Assembly (NCBI RefSeq): GCF_018687715.1
Contig: NC_056752.1
Coordinates: 12,663,501 to 12,727,500 of the forward strand
Source of the DNA: Carya illinoinensis
Lineage: Eukaryota > Streptophyta > Magnoliopsida > Fagales > Juglandaceae
Direction: 5' to 3'
Length of the DNA: 64,000 nt
Below the pieces are notes generated by a model that had not been told where the DNA came from, did no database searches, and saw only the letters and a program-made list of their open reading frames with translations. Both the position numbers and the translations under genes were made by a program. The first letter of the stretch is position 1, and each line of letters begins with the position of its first letter. Below are positions 45,274 through 58,954 of this stretch, in pieces.

Positions 45274-48200
45274 ATCACCATGTGAGCTAGCTAATTGGAA
45301 AACAATAGAACCATTGTATTGATGTAAAAATGCAAAGATAGAAAAATATCTGTCAACATTACATAATTTGCATTGCACCGACTAATTAGATACACGAATT
45401 AACCGTCTTCCAATGATGAGTACTAGATATATGCGACACGTACGTGATAATACAATGATGTTGTTCCAGTCATGTTCATTTCACCAGTACTAGAGATCAT
45501 ATGCTTCCTTACATTAATTATGGGTTTAGTTATAGTTTTCATACACAGAATCCAGATTACTAGTGGGTGGTTGTTTTTTTCTTTAAATCCAATTTCGATC
45601 GAATCGTTTTGAGGCATCTATATATATATATATATATATATATCTATCTTTAGATCAATACACAGATGTACGTACGTACAAATCTTTGATCAGAAAGAAG
45701 GAAAAAGTCAAGTCCATTAATTTTGGTTATTGGTGAAAGAATCAAAGGATCGAGCTTAATTGTCATTTGGGTATTGGTGGTCCGGGTACTGGACCATGCA
45801 GGTTATTATGGACGAAGAAAAAAACAGAGAGAAATTGCTGATCGGGCATGCAGATTGCAGATGGCTAGAAGTAGTTAATTTGTGGTCCTCAATATTGAAG
45901 TTTTGAAGAGTAATTTCTGAATGATCAATAGCTGAAAAAAGACTTGAATTTGGTCAAAGTCTTTTGATCTTTAAATATCAAAGAGATATTCGTTTTTATT
46001 GCACTTATTATAAATTAAAGATGCTGAGTTCTCTCACAATATCTATCCAATAAAACCACCACTTTCTACCTCTAATATGGTGACAAGTTGGATGATAGTT
46101 CGGGAAGCAAACTTTCGTACGAACCATAATATAAAAAATAATGATTAATTATGATACTATTAGGAAAAAATATCTCCAAAAATTCTTGAACGTTGTTCCA
46201 GTTTGGATAGTTAAAATATTTTATCTCATTTTATTTCTTTTTATTATTATAATTTTTTTAAATTTTCACATAAAATATAATAAAAATTTTAATTTTTTTA
46301 AATTCTAAAATAATAATAATATTAACAAATAATATTTTATTTAATTTTCATCTCAACTCCTCTGTTCTTAACTTACTATCTAAATGACACCTAACTTAAA
46401 GAGAAATAGTAAATATTTATTACTTTCCATGTAGATTTTTTAAATAGTTTTAATTTTTAATAAATATTATAAGATTTATTCAATTCTTATATTTATCTAT
46501 CTTGTATCTAAAGTTCTCATCAAATTCTAATAAGAAATTAAAAGAATGTCGGCTCAATTGCTAGAGTTGTATTTAGAATATAAACATAAACAAAATTAAA
46601 AATTTGGTAAATGACCATACCTTATTCTCAAAAAGAAAACTAAATAATGGACTACTAAATGTACAGTTGTACGTCATCCATAAAGCGATTAAACTTCTTT
46701 ATTGGTGCTTTCATGGTATGTTTGGTGCTTAAAACATGTATTTTGATGTTGGAGGAATATTAGCAAGAAGACATTAAAATGATGTCAAGTTACTATTAAG
46801 TAAGTCCTTATCTTAGAACAATAGAGAAAAAATCTTTATTTAACAAGAACATTTTCTCAACCATATGATCTACCATATTTTAATTATTATAATTACCAGC
46901 AGATATGGATAAAACTATTTTTAAGACAAAAAAAATTTGTATCCTTCACCATTAACTACTATAATCATTTCTTAGAAATGGTTTAATATTTCATATTCAG
47001 ATAATCTATCTATATTCCATTCATATAATATATCTATTGTAAAAATAAATTTTATTATATATTCCTTTTCTTCGAATTACATATCAGGTGGGGCAAGCCT
47101 CAGATGATAATATATATATATATATATATAATGTAGGGATATACAAAGTGGAATCATTCAAATATAAAAGTCCCCGTCATGGGTATAAACCAAAACTTCA
47201 CCTATCTTACCCAGTAGACTGTGCCAAAGAGCTAGCTAGACATTGGGGCCTCTTCACAAGAGACAAGCAGCATTAATTTTGACCGGTTGTGAAGATTGTC
47301 CTACTAATTATAAAAGCACATGCACGGTGCACATAGATAAGAAAAGGGCTTGTCCCGAAACGTTTATAACGTGTCGTTAATTTGTAACTGGGTCCAGCTT
47401 TCATTTTAGAAATAATAATTGATCGATTTATATCTCATATCACATTTATTTTTTAATTTTTTTATAAAAAAATTATTTATAGAGAATAAGTAAAAGAATG
47501 TAACTAATTTAATAAAAATAAAATAAAAAATAATAATAATATTAAAATATATGATATAAAATGATGAGAGAAAGACACGAGAAATATGGTACGTACCATG
47601 CATGTGAAATAATAATAATCAACGTGGATAAATAGAAAAGTTAGGCCTGGACTCCAAAGCTTTTTCGGCTGGAAAGAGCACTATTTGTTGTTCACATGGA
47701 GTGATAAGCACAGTTTTAGAACAAGAAATAATGCATGTGATAGGAGAGTGCCCATGGTCTACTACTAGATCATGATCGAGTAGCAAAGTCAAGGATTAAT
47801 TTATCTCTGTAGAGGATCGAGGTTTTGTTGTTATTTGAATAATTTAAATGACAATGGAACCTAGCTAGCTAGCTAACATTTATATTGACATATTCCAATA
47901 TTCCATACATACAACAAATGCACATATGAACACCCTCAATCTCACATAATCAGCATATAGTTTGAGTAGCTAGCGCGCGCACACGTATATATATATATAT
48001 ATAGAACGAAATTAGAACCAGTTTTTGCCTTTATTTTGTAGCTTAATTAGTTAAGTATACGCTATCTAAATATTAAGAGTATTTTAGATGATCTATAAAT
48101 AGTAATTAAAATAATAATAAATAATTTATAATTAAAAAAATATGAGAATAGTTCAGAGCAATTGCGTTCTCAAAGGATCAAACCCTTAATATCTCCATTT

Positions 48201-48319
48201 TGGACTCCAAAAGCACTTGCCTACACACACGCATATATATATATATATATATTAATTATACTTTTTCTCCATAAAAAAAAAAATTATACTTTTTCATAAG
48301 AAGCAAAAATTAGTCAACT
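45274..48319. other. Intergenic DNA without recognised genes
   Basis: Only short frames without family features. It contains (TA)n tracts at about 45620-45643, 47107-47130 and 47990-48001, and the MITE at 46201-46390. Confidence 0.5.
46201..46390. mobile_element. MITE, GTTTGGATAGTTA ends
   Basis: The left gtttggatagttaaaat and the right ttactatctaaatgacac are imperfect inverted copies. The interior (tttcacataaaatataataaa) resembles other short elements of this window, such as 21292-21452. Confidence 0.55.
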
Positions 48320-48409
48320 CACTACAAGAAAAATAGATTTTTACGACCAAAATTTTGTAATTAAAATGATTATTTTTGATGAAAACGTAAACTCATTTCT
48401 CTTGTAGTG
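48320..48409. mobile_element. 90-bp CACTA-type MITE
   Basis: Starts CACTACAAGAAAAATAG and ends TTTCTCTTGTAGTG. The flanking triplets (act, gtc) differ, so no duplication is seen. No ORF. Confidence 0.65.
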
Positions 48410-49773
48410 GTCACTTGTCACCATCTACAAAATCAAAAGGATGATGAGGTTGTTCGGTATATATGATATCGACTACTGATCAATTAGTGGTCGTTCGTTA
48501 GCTTATGAAAGATGAGAAAGGTTTATAATCCCTTTACATATTATATAGATTTGGACATGTCAGCCACTCATGATCACCACTATCAATTAGTGGACAACTT
48601 ATATATTAGTGCACAAGTTGTTATAAAATATAAACATGCGCTGATCTGTATATATAACAAAAAAAAAAATGTAACAATAGCTATATTAATTAAATGCTTA
48701 TTAAGTTATATTCGTTTAATTTTGTTGGAATAAAAATGAATTTCAAATTTATTATTGAGTTCTATTTTATATTTACTATCGTGAATTCTTTTATTAATCA
48801 GAAATTTTTTAGAATTCCTTAATTGATTTCTTCTCTTTCCAATTAATTAACGATTAGTTATTTAATTAATAACTTCAATATTATATCATTTTAGTTAGTT
48901 ATGCAAAATTATTAGCTCGTATTTTGTATTAAATCACATATGAACTATTTGTAATTTATCTAATTAATTATGACTTTATGTTCAATATTTGATTCTACAG
49001 ACTTGGAGTATATACACATAACTAAATATAGCTTATATTATATCAACAAAACTTATATTGCAAATATTTTTTTTTAAGAGAAACTATCATCATTCATTCA
49101 TTAGAGAAACTTATATCTATGATCAGATACCTTCTTAGATGTCCTCATATCAAACATGACATCATAAACCAAAATAATGCATTTGGAGCTCTACAACCAC
49201 AACTTTCCTAACGATTTTTAACTTGTGAATCTATTTGTACCGTACATGTCCCTCGAGAGTTGCCAAAAAGCTGTAGTATGTCTTTTTCGACCTTGAAGAA
49301 AGCAAAATAAAACTAGGTAAAAGAAATATTAAAATTTTACCCATTGCAAAGAATTTAAATGCCATATATTGCATTAATTGAGAAAATTGTTTCCTCAACT
49401 CCTTAAATAATTTTGATATTCTCATTATAAATTATAAACAATAATGAAATTTACGCATATCTATACAAACTGAGTCAAGCCAAACCAAGCCAAGTATATA
49501 TGCGCACGTTAGACTCCTTCAATGAAAAGAGCGTAGATTATGTACAAGTTGCTTTCTTCTTTATTAATTATTAAGAGTATAATCTCACATAGTTTGTGTA
49601 TAGTAATAATATTTTATAAATAACAGCGAATAATGGTAAAAAGTCTGAAAGCATCATAGAACAATTATATTCTCAATCAGACCATGACATGACTTATCGA
49701 GCTTGAGTATATTAATTCATTTACACCCTAATTATTTTCTTCCAAATAGATTGATAGAAATTTACAGTTGATT

Positions 49774-49811
49774 CCTTCTTCTTCTTCTTCTTCTTCTTCT
49801 TCTTCTTCTTT
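49774..49811. repeat. (TTC)n microsatellite
   Basis: About twelve consecutive ttc units. Confidence 0.9.
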
Positions 49812-49897
49812 TAAATGTTTAAATGAAAAAAGGTCCCTATTCCTGAGGTCATTCATGATGTGGCCTACTAACAAAAAATCCTGAACTGTGTCTAATT

Positions 49898-49959
49898 AGA
49901 CATTCAAACAAAGAAATTTCTTTCTTTGAATGTCTACGGGACTTTAAAGTCCGTAGACA
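49898..49959. repeat. Two overlapping hairpins sharing one arm
   Basis: 49898-49935 (agacattcaaac...tttgaatgtct) folds with one mismatch. 49931-49959 (tgtctacgggacttt...agtccgtagaca) folds almost perfectly and uses the same tgtct. Confidence 0.7.
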
Positions 49960-51161
49960 TGCATGTATATGGTGCAATATCAATATTATTGACTCAGATG
50001 GCATATATATAGTGGCTCGAGGAGTCTTGGTTGGAATATGGGCTCATCTGTCTTTGTCATGTGCGGTCATCTAATTATTTTCAGAAAAGAATATATAGCC
50101 AAGAGCATTGTTTTTTCTACTTCGTGTTCTATGGCCACAAAATTAGTGTTTTTTTTTTTTTCCAAAGACCCTTCGATATTACGGTACACACACGAGGTAG
50201 GTGTCGGCACAAACTTCTCGTCTGTATTCTCCACAAGGTTTCAGAGAACGGCCATGATCAGCTGCTAATTTCCTTTATTATCATCGATTGGCTACGTAAG
50301 AATCGATGGATAAAAACATCACATGATATTATAAAACTTATTATAGTTATCTTACAGTACTTACTATTTATATATCTAACTTATCAAAAGTGATATATAT
50401 ATATATATATATATATTATACTTTATGTAATCTAACTATAAAAAAAATAAAAATAAACAAATTTAAAGAACTTAGAATATCGTAATAGAAAATTACTACA
50501 GTTACAAATTATAACAATCAAGTCACGTCAGTTTAATTTGTCAGTTTGTAAATTTAATTTTATAAAAATAATTTACGGCTAAAGTATTTCTCGTCAAAAT
50601 AATTCTCACTAATGGATCAATAAGATGCGGGAGTGGGTCAAATTCTCAGGAATTTTTTCATTGATAATAACAAGTTACAACGAAGACAGACAGACATGTT
50701 AACCATTATGCTGCAATTACGGCAGACAGAAAAAAAAAAAACTGAGGCTATATACAGTTTTCATTTCACATTCCGTCTTCTGTTTTACTGACTTTACAAG
50801 ACAATGGGGTTTTACCTAATTAATTTATGTTTTCTTTTTCTTTTTCTTCTTTTTTATGATGTGTAGTCGGGAAACGTTCGTCCACCACATAGATCTTTGG
50901 GTTGCTTGCTGAGTTTCTGATCGATAAAAAAAAACAATTCTCAATAGCAGACGAAATCTTTCAAATATTTGGCCGGTAGAAAACTTAAAATCATAAGAAA
51001 AGGAAGCTATGGTTGATTAATGCATGGTTGCTAGTTTTGTAATCAAGAGACCAATGATTCCAAAAAAAAAAAAAATCTTTCTTATTTTGAAATCCCCACA
51101 TACGTTCCTGTTTGTGATTTTCTAGTGAAGAAATCTGCCGGAAAGACAATATTGTAGAAGA

Positions 51162-51168
<7 letters not shown>

Positions 51169-51217
<49 letters not shown>
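51169..51217. repeat. (GA)n microsatellite
   Basis: About 24 uninterrupted ga units. Confidence 0.95.
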
Positions 51218-51222
<5 letters not shown>

Positions 51223-52176
51223 AAATGCAATATGCATGGTCATGCAGCTTCATTAGTTGAAGAATGTCCTGATCATCAAAAAATGCGTTTCAGATCAAGA
51301 GAAAGGTTGTTCCTATATATGAATGATGTGCAGTACTAACGATCGAACAACCACGTATACGTCACTTATGAAATTTTTTTCTTCCTATTTCATTCAAAGT
51401 CCTGGACATGACAGCTTGGATCAGTAATATATATGCTGAAACACGATTGTTGAGATGATCAATTGCACGAGGTTCTCGTAAGACATGACTAGCTAGCGTT
51501 AATCAACATCATAGATAAATATATACTCAACTTGACTCGCTACCAATAATAATTATGAAGACCTCTGATCCCGACTACTTCTGTTTGATTTTTTCAAATT
51601 TGTAGTACTTGCAAAAACTCGATCCTTGGGTCGCCCAAATTAATTCTTTGATCCTGCCCATCAGAATTTGACCTTTAATTTCTAGCTCAATACACACACA
51701 CACACACACACATATATATGGTTGGAGTAGAAAGTTTTGATCATTTTGTAGAACTAATAAACTATTCGGTCAACAATGGCATGATCATGATGCGTACTGA
51801 TCTACCTATTGTAACAAAGAAAATATTGTAATGCATGCGATTGCATAGGCTCTAAAAATCATTAATCCAGTTGAAAGAAATTAGTAAGTAAATGATACGT
51901 CTTACACGACTACTTTTATAATTTTTATACTATTTAATACAATATTATTATTTTTAAATTTAAACCTATTAAAAGAACTCAAAAAATAATAATATTTCAT
52001 TAAAAAGTTGTGCAAAAGTTACAATAATTTTGTTGTCTTGTATATATTGTTTTGGAAGAAATTATCTGTTGTAGACTTGATATATTACTGCCTTGACATA
52101 TATATAACATAGTTTAGAAACTGAGATAAAATAAAATAAAACTCATGATTCTTAGAAGATCTAAAAAACTCAAAAG

Positions 52177-53414
52177 TAGGGGTGGGCAAAAACTCTAGCA
52201 ACTCCAACTCCAGCCAGAACCCGCTTTGATTCTGACTCCGTCGGATTCGGAAAAGTTGGAGTTTGGAGTTAGAGTCATAGATGGAGAGTAAAAATAGTCA
52301 AAGTCAGAGTTGGAGTTCAGATTTAAACAAGACTCTGGACTAACAACTCCAACTCCGATAAATATAATTAATATATTTAATATTACAACATAAACAAATA
52401 ATGCGCAATTAGCCTAAGGGTTTCTCCTATTTTTATTAATCTTCATGAGTAGAGTTCGAGCCCACAATGCTTGATAACAAATTCTTTTTAGGCTTTTTAA
52501 CTAAATCGGCACTATACCCCAACCCCAAACTTATTTCACTATTTCCCACGAAAACAATTTCACTTTCTTCCCCAATAACACCTAGTCACCCACCCTTCAA
52601 AGTCACAAATCCAAATAAGCTTATCTCAACCTCTTCAATTCCCACACCATTTCACCACAAGATACTCCCTTTTAGAGTGTTTCTCAAATAAGAAGCACTT
52701 TTAGGAAACTGTGCCATTTTGGGGTGGTTAGTTGCTCCTTTCACCTAGTGGAATCAACCAAGAAGGTGGTCGGGATGATGGGGGTGGCAACAATGCCATT
52801 AATCGCATGATTAGCAACGGTTTACACGTGGGTTTTCCCTCACATTTTTCAGGCCTGGGCTCAAACTTCGAAATTCCTTGTCCCTCTTTCTATATGCAAT
52901 CCTCATTTTGTTAGTGACCATGTGTTTGAAGTTCTTTTTAACACCCATTGCATTCACACCTAGAACGTCACCTAGAAGCCCCCATAGAGCCTTCTTCACT
53001 TTTCGCCTTTTTGGTGTTGAGAGTCGAGAGAAGCATGGTGCAACAGAGATGGTACGTGCTATTCGACGAAGATGGTGGCTAAATTGAGATCAATCAGATT
53101 TATTGGCAGAGGTGAGATTGGTTTTGTTAGGTCGAGAAAACGAATGAGATAGATTAGATTTAAGTAAGATATTTCTTTAATCTTTGTTTGAATGTTGTTA
53201 AATATTGTTTGGATAGTAGGAAAGTGGGAAGAAAAATGGAAAAAAAAAAAAAAAACCCTAATTCCGAGTTGGGCTCCAACCTCTGATCGGACCGGAGTAA
53301 AACTTCGACTCCAATCGGAGTCAGAGTTGAAGCACATTTTGACCTCCAATCCTAATTAGAGTCGGAGATCAAAAGTGGGCATTCCAACTTTGTCAAAGTC
53401 AGAGCCTACCCCTA
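52177..53414. mobile_element. Non-autonomous hAT-like element with unusual interior
   Basis: 1238 bp. It starts TAGGGGTGGGC and ends GCCTACCCCTA (inverted TAGGGGTAGGC). The flanking octamers are ctcaaaag (52169-52176) and cacaaaag (53415-53422), one mismatch. The terminal parts are full of GGAGTYGGAGTY/ACTCCAACTCC words in opposing orientation. The interior (about 52400-53200) is of more even composition and could be captured DNA, but no protein is recognised. No transposase. Confidence 0.65.
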
Positions 53415-53422
53415 CACAAAAG

Positions 53423-56400
53423 AAAAAGCCTTCTTTGTCAATCTTGTGCAATAACATAGATAAATTCGATGAGCAAAGTATTAGAGAGTATATTTTTGCA
53501 TAGAGCCTAACCATTCACTCATGTCCAATTGATCTAGGAAATCATGATGATCTTCGACCTTTTGAGTTTTAGTCCCTTGTTTGAGGTGAAGCTTTAAATT
53601 TTACGTACCTAGATGTTTATACTAAATAGAAGTGTTAAAGCGAAAGAAATTATATAAAAATAATCTCTTAAATTAATGTAAGTTTATATAATACGTTAAA
53701 TATATTTTGTGTATAAAAATAATTTTATAATGAGGAATTGTCCTTTTTTTTTTTTAATCTTTTTAGACATAAAGAAGACATTTCCTTAGAAATTAGAACT
53801 TATCATGAGATCATCTTCTCTTTAGTCACTAGTTCCTATTTAAATCAGTTGTAATCTTTGTAATTAGACTTGTCGGCAATGAAAAAGAAAAAAGAAAGCT
53901 AAAATATTAACCATTTCTCAAACAAATAATTGGCTTGGAATGCTACTGTAGCTTTTGCTTATGCCTTTTGAGGTAAGGATAATGCTTTATCTACGTAAGG
54001 TGGCCACCGATTGTATTTTTTATTTTTTTAATATATATTTTTATATTTTTTTATTTAATGATTAAAAAAATATTTTTAAATGATAAAATATATATTAAAA
54101 AAAATTATTTTACCTTTTTCGGTAGTCATCTTAGATGACGTTTCTCTATAGACGTAGGAGCGTCCTTTGGGGGAAATATAAGAAACAGGACCACGCTGTC
54201 TATTTCCTTTGCCATAATTTGCAGAAAATTAAAGATTCCGATTTACTAATGTCGATTACTTTTAGCCGCAAAATATATACACAGAAATTGTCTTTTACTC
54301 TGATCGTCTCTTTCTTTTACCATCTCCTCCCAAATTTCCAAACCACGTATTGTCAGGACTGAGCTGTCCATAAATCTGTTGAGAAACAAACATCGTATCA
54401 ATACCAAAAAGGAACTTAAATAAAATATTAAGGCATGCCCAGTTTTTCTCTGCAAAAAGTACCACGAATCCAAATTATTTGCTCGTGAGTTGTGAGCTTT
54501 TACAGCAAGTTCCAACCCAAGTCTTGTCTCGTTATGTTCATTCCTTTGCTCCTTAACTATTTTTTTATTTAATTGTTTATAATATATATTCTAAAAACAA
54601 AGAAAGAAAGGTTTAAAACCAATCAATGTCTAGGAAATTTCAACTCTTGAACTGTGCGATGCAGATTTGATTTTGATTTGACTCATCCTAACTAATGGAT
54701 TCCTTTACCATTTATCTGCTAACTGTTTATAAATATATATATATATATATATTTTAGTGCCCCATTTCAGTTGTAGTTGCAGAGTAGTCATCCATTGTGC
54801 CTAGCTTGTCATGTGGTGCCAATGGCATCTCATGATATGGGTCCTCTCAACCCATCCAGCATTCTATCTAACCATTTTCTTCAACTAATAATCATAATTA
54901 CAACGTCGATCACTTTGAAAGATTTCATTCTCTACTCGAGAAGAAAATTGAAAAATGCAACTTTTAATTGATTTACATGTATATATACATATATAAAAGG
55001 AAAAATGCTTTAACTTTACAGTTTTAATTTTTTCTGAACTTTAGATCAGTCTAGATCAATAAAAGAGATAGACATATAAATTATAAAATGTGTTTGATTA
55101 AATTTATGACGATTATAATAAATTTCTCATACATCATTAAATGCTTTATAAATGGGATCCACTATATATTTTATTTTTCATTCAAAATCCTAAAATTCAT
55201 ATAGAAACTTTAGGGGATGTAAATCAAAGAATATACCAATCTATGATCATGAATGGACTTATTTTGGATTTTTTTTTTTTTTTTTTTTTTTGGATCTCTA
55301 AAAAGAAACAAAGAAAAGAAAGAAGAAAACATATAATTTATGGAGGGGTTGCAGTTGATGCAAACTAATCATGCATTATGCTTATAAATGCCATAAATTA
55401 TGGGTAAAGGTGCTTATGAGCATTATAATCGATTTGGGTCCTCGTTCCAGTGAAAGTATATATTCTCCAAAACACATGAAATTTTCATTTGAATAATAAT
55501 TAGAGTTATAACACCAATTTCCAAAATGTCATAATATTCTCAACTTATCTAGAAGAAGAGTAGTGAAAATAAAATATCTGAGCCGTCGACTTCAAAAACT
55601 ATATGAGCATCGAATCAATCCACCATCTTGGTTATAGTGCTCTCTTTGTCACAATCTGCCTATCTAGGCCTAGTGGCAGACTACAGCTTGGTGATAGTCA
55701 AATGGAGGAATAGTGGTTACCATCATCTATATATGTGAGAAATGATCAAATTTTCAAGTGATAGCAAATACTCAAGTGATCGACTGCATATTCCAACGTA
55801 AGACTAAAAACAAAAAAAGAAAGTCTTCGAACTATACTTACGAGTCGGTAAGTAATCATAAATTATTTTTTAGAAGTTTGTGACAGTTGTGAAAGGAAAA
55901 AGAAATTCAAATACCATTAATATTTTCTTTGTCTTAATTATTGGCTGATCGAAAGGTTTCATATCAGCAGCATGCATGTTTAATATGTTAGTCGATAAAC
56001 AAACTAGCTAGTGAATCACGTGGAGAAAGTCTTCGATCTGTACTTACGAGTTGGGATGCAGTAACATAAATTATTTTTAGAAGTTTGTGACCATTCATGT
56101 GAAAGAAAAATGAAATTCAAAATACCATTATTATTATTTTTTTTATCTTAATTATTGACTGATTGAAAGGTTTTCATATGGATATGTCAGTCGATAAACA
56201 AACTTGTGAATCGCATGGGACATGCAATCATGTATTTCAAACTTCAAAGCCTCATCCCAAAGGAAAAAGAATCGTACGTTGAGGTCTACATGAGTTTTGA
56301 TATATCATGATATAGTAGTTCTTGATCACGAAGTGCATGATTGCATGCATGATCTGATAGGTCGAAACCAGTAGTACTAGTACCACTACTTATCAATTGT

Positions 56401-57417
56401 AGTGTTAGTTGAAACCAGCAGTACACCACCCATACCTTACCTTTTTATCCTTCCATTATTTCTGGTGCTTTTCCAAAACTTATCCATGACCCACGCAATA
56501 ATTTAATTTGATTGATCATCATGCATGAAACACCCTAGCTAGGCCTCGACATGCCATATATCTATATAATCTAAATATAGGTTTAGCCTTTTGTAGAAGG
56601 CCAGAGTTCTAGTACGAATTAATCAAGTCACATATATATGCTATAGTTGATGAACCATTTTCCTATATGTATAGATCGTAAGCATGTCCTTACCAGCAGC
56701 TAGAGGAAAAAACTTATTTCAAGGAATTAAGAATATCCAAAGAGAAGAACCTTCTTTGCTAGCTTCCAAAATACTCCATCATTAAGTATATGTCTTGAAA
56801 AATAAGGCAATGAAAATAAGATATATGATTAGACCCTAGTTCAAGCTTCCAAAACTTTGAAGTTAGGAGATGATGATGACGGTTTTTTATTTTATTTTAT
56901 TTTATTGAAGAGGATGATGCAGATCATTATTTGACCTTATATAAGGTCATATGTAATATTTAATAAACTTCAAATTTTGTTGAGTTTGGAGATCAGTATC
57001 AACAAGTTAATTCTAGAAAGAGTAATAATATCTCTATATCTCTTTTACTATTGTTTTATTATCCAACTATATTTTTTTTTTATTCTTTTGCTATTTGAAT
57101 TTGGATTAAAAATCCAAGAAAATTACTTTCTTTTCTTGCATAATCTAAAAGAAAATAAATTCAATCAACTAACTCAATCATGCAATTTAATTAAAAATAA
57201 ATTTAATTTTATAGAAATTGACTCATAGAGCAAAAACAAATAATGTATAATAAACTATATAAATAGTAAATGAAATATAAGGATATCATTGCCCCCTCCA
57301 CAAAAATGAGGTATGAACGAGACATGAAAAGAGTATAAAGAGTTTTTTTTTTTTTTTTTCTCTGACAGATAATTAAGCAAGGACACAACAATCTAGCAAG
57401 ACATTATATGCATATGC
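53423..57417. other. Intergenic DNA without recognised genes
   Basis: Short frames only. It contains a weak inverted-repeat stretch (about 53990-54140), (TA)n near 54735-54752, T-runs at 55269-55291 and 57341-57359, and the duplication at 55819-56220. Confidence 0.5.
55819..56220. repeat. Diverged tandem duplication of about 200 bp
   Basis: Two units beginning gaaagtcttcga (55819 and 56025) share aagtttgtgac, aattcaaa-taccatta, ttaattattg-ctgat-gaaaggtttt and gtcgataaacaaact in the same order. Confidence 0.75.
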
Positions 57418-57519
57418 GAAATGTTATTTTTCATCTATAATCATACCAAATTAAAATGTGTCATCTCAAACGTTAGTGTGATTGAAAATAACAACATTTA
57501 AGATAATAAATAACATTTC
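57418..57519. mobile_element. Short MITE, GAAATGTTATT ends
   Basis: gaaatgttatttttcatct at the left pairs with agataataaataacatttc at the right; about 100 bp. Confidence 0.5.
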
Positions 57520-58001
57520 TCATAAATTATTATAATTAATGTCACCTTTTGTACTTACCATTCCATTAACTTGAATAGAGTACTTTCTTTTGAAACTACG
57601 ATCATGTTTGAGATTGTGGTAAGTAATTTAGCTTTTAGTTGAAGGTTATAGTTATAGAGTTTAAATAATAAGCTCTACTATTAAAAAGATATTTACTGCT
57701 TATTAACCATATATTTAAAATACTTTTGTTATATTTTTTTGGAAACAATATAATATTCTTTTGTCCACATTATTCTCCAACAACCCATTTTGATTTTATA
57801 TGAGGTAATCAACTAATGCTATCTAACATTAATTAGGGGTTGATTGTTATATATTTACATGACTTGCGAATCATTGCAAGTTAATTAACTTATAGTTAAT
57901 GAGTTGAGATTGAAGGATTTGATTGTTTAATTAAATAAGTTAGCTTATGATTGGCTCCTATACAACTTGAGCTTAATTTCAAACAAGATTAACTTAACAT
58001 G

Positions 58002-58219
58002 TAACATTAAAAAAATGATTATTGTCACGTAACCAATATAAACATAATATGAGAGTAGTGGGTTAGGGTTGAATAATTTGAACCTTCCAATTATATGGTT
58101 CGAGTTGGGGTAACATTAAAAAAATGATTATTGTCACGCAACCAATATAAACATAATATGAGAGTAGTGGGTTAGGGTTGAATAATTTGAACCTTCCAAT
58201 TATATGGTTCGAGCTGGGG
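58002..58219. repeat. 109-bp tandem duplication
   Basis: taacattaaaaaaatgatta...atggttcgagttgggg is followed directly by a copy with two changes (cacgta/cacgca, gagttg/gagctg). Confidence 0.92.
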
Positions 58220-58815
58220 TTGACTCATGATACACAACCCTAATCCGACTTGAAATAACACGAATCGAATATGAAAATGCGAATTGCCAACCTTAGCAAT
58301 CACTACATATTTTGCAATTATATATCATTCTTCTTAAGAAATATCATTAATTCCATTTATGGAGGTGCTTACGAATTTCAGTGAAGTGAATCTAAATGTA
58401 GATGAAAATCTAGATCGAGCATCATCCCATTTAGATAATCATGGAAATTGAAAATGATAAGTAGAATAATAAAAATAATTATATTCAGGCATAGCATTAA
58501 CTCTATGTATGGCCGGAGCATTTAGATAGACATTATAAGTGGAGGGAATCCAAATGTCTAAAGGCATTTGGATTTCCATCCCATCCGGATACCCATAGAA
58601 CTTGACAATGACTTGAAGAATAATAAAAAAACAAATCTTATAATAATAGGACATAGCATTAATTCCATTTATTTTGCATTTGATTGGATGAAATCCTAAT
58701 ACTCGTAAGAATTTAGATTCGATCCCATGCATTTTGATAGCTTAAGTGGAGGGAACTTAGATGCTGATCATGGCAATCCCTTATTGAAGGGAATGTGGAT
58801 TCCCTTCTAAAAAGT

Positions 58816-58954
58816 CACTACAAGAAAAATGACTTTTCATGTAACTTAAATTGGATGCGAAAAACATAAAATGGTTGCCAAAGTTTTTTTTGCAACTATT
58901 TTATATTTTTTGCATTCAATTTAAGTGACACAAAAAGCTATTTTTCTTGTAGTG
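58816..58954. mobile_element. 139-bp CACTA-type MITE with 3-bp target duplication
   Basis: CACTACAAGAAAAATGACTT at the left and the inverted CACTACAAGAAAAATAGCTT at the right. The whole element is close to a perfect palindrome. It is flanked by agt on both sides (58813-58815, 58955-58957), the duplication size expected for CACTA elements. Confidence 0.82.

Larger units (their letters stand above)
48410..52176. other. Intergenic DNA without recognised genes
   Basis: No credible coding region. It holds the simple repeats and the hairpin pair listed separately, (TA)n at 50393-50416 and (CA)n at about 51690-51711. Confidence 0.5.

Noticed and set aside
51169..51217. GA run as a GAGA-factor binding site of a gene
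   Set aside because: No gene is supported nearby; it is a simple microsatellite.
53990..54140. Inverted-repeat element around an AT-rich core
   Set aside because: The arms match too poorly to claim an element; left as a weak impression.
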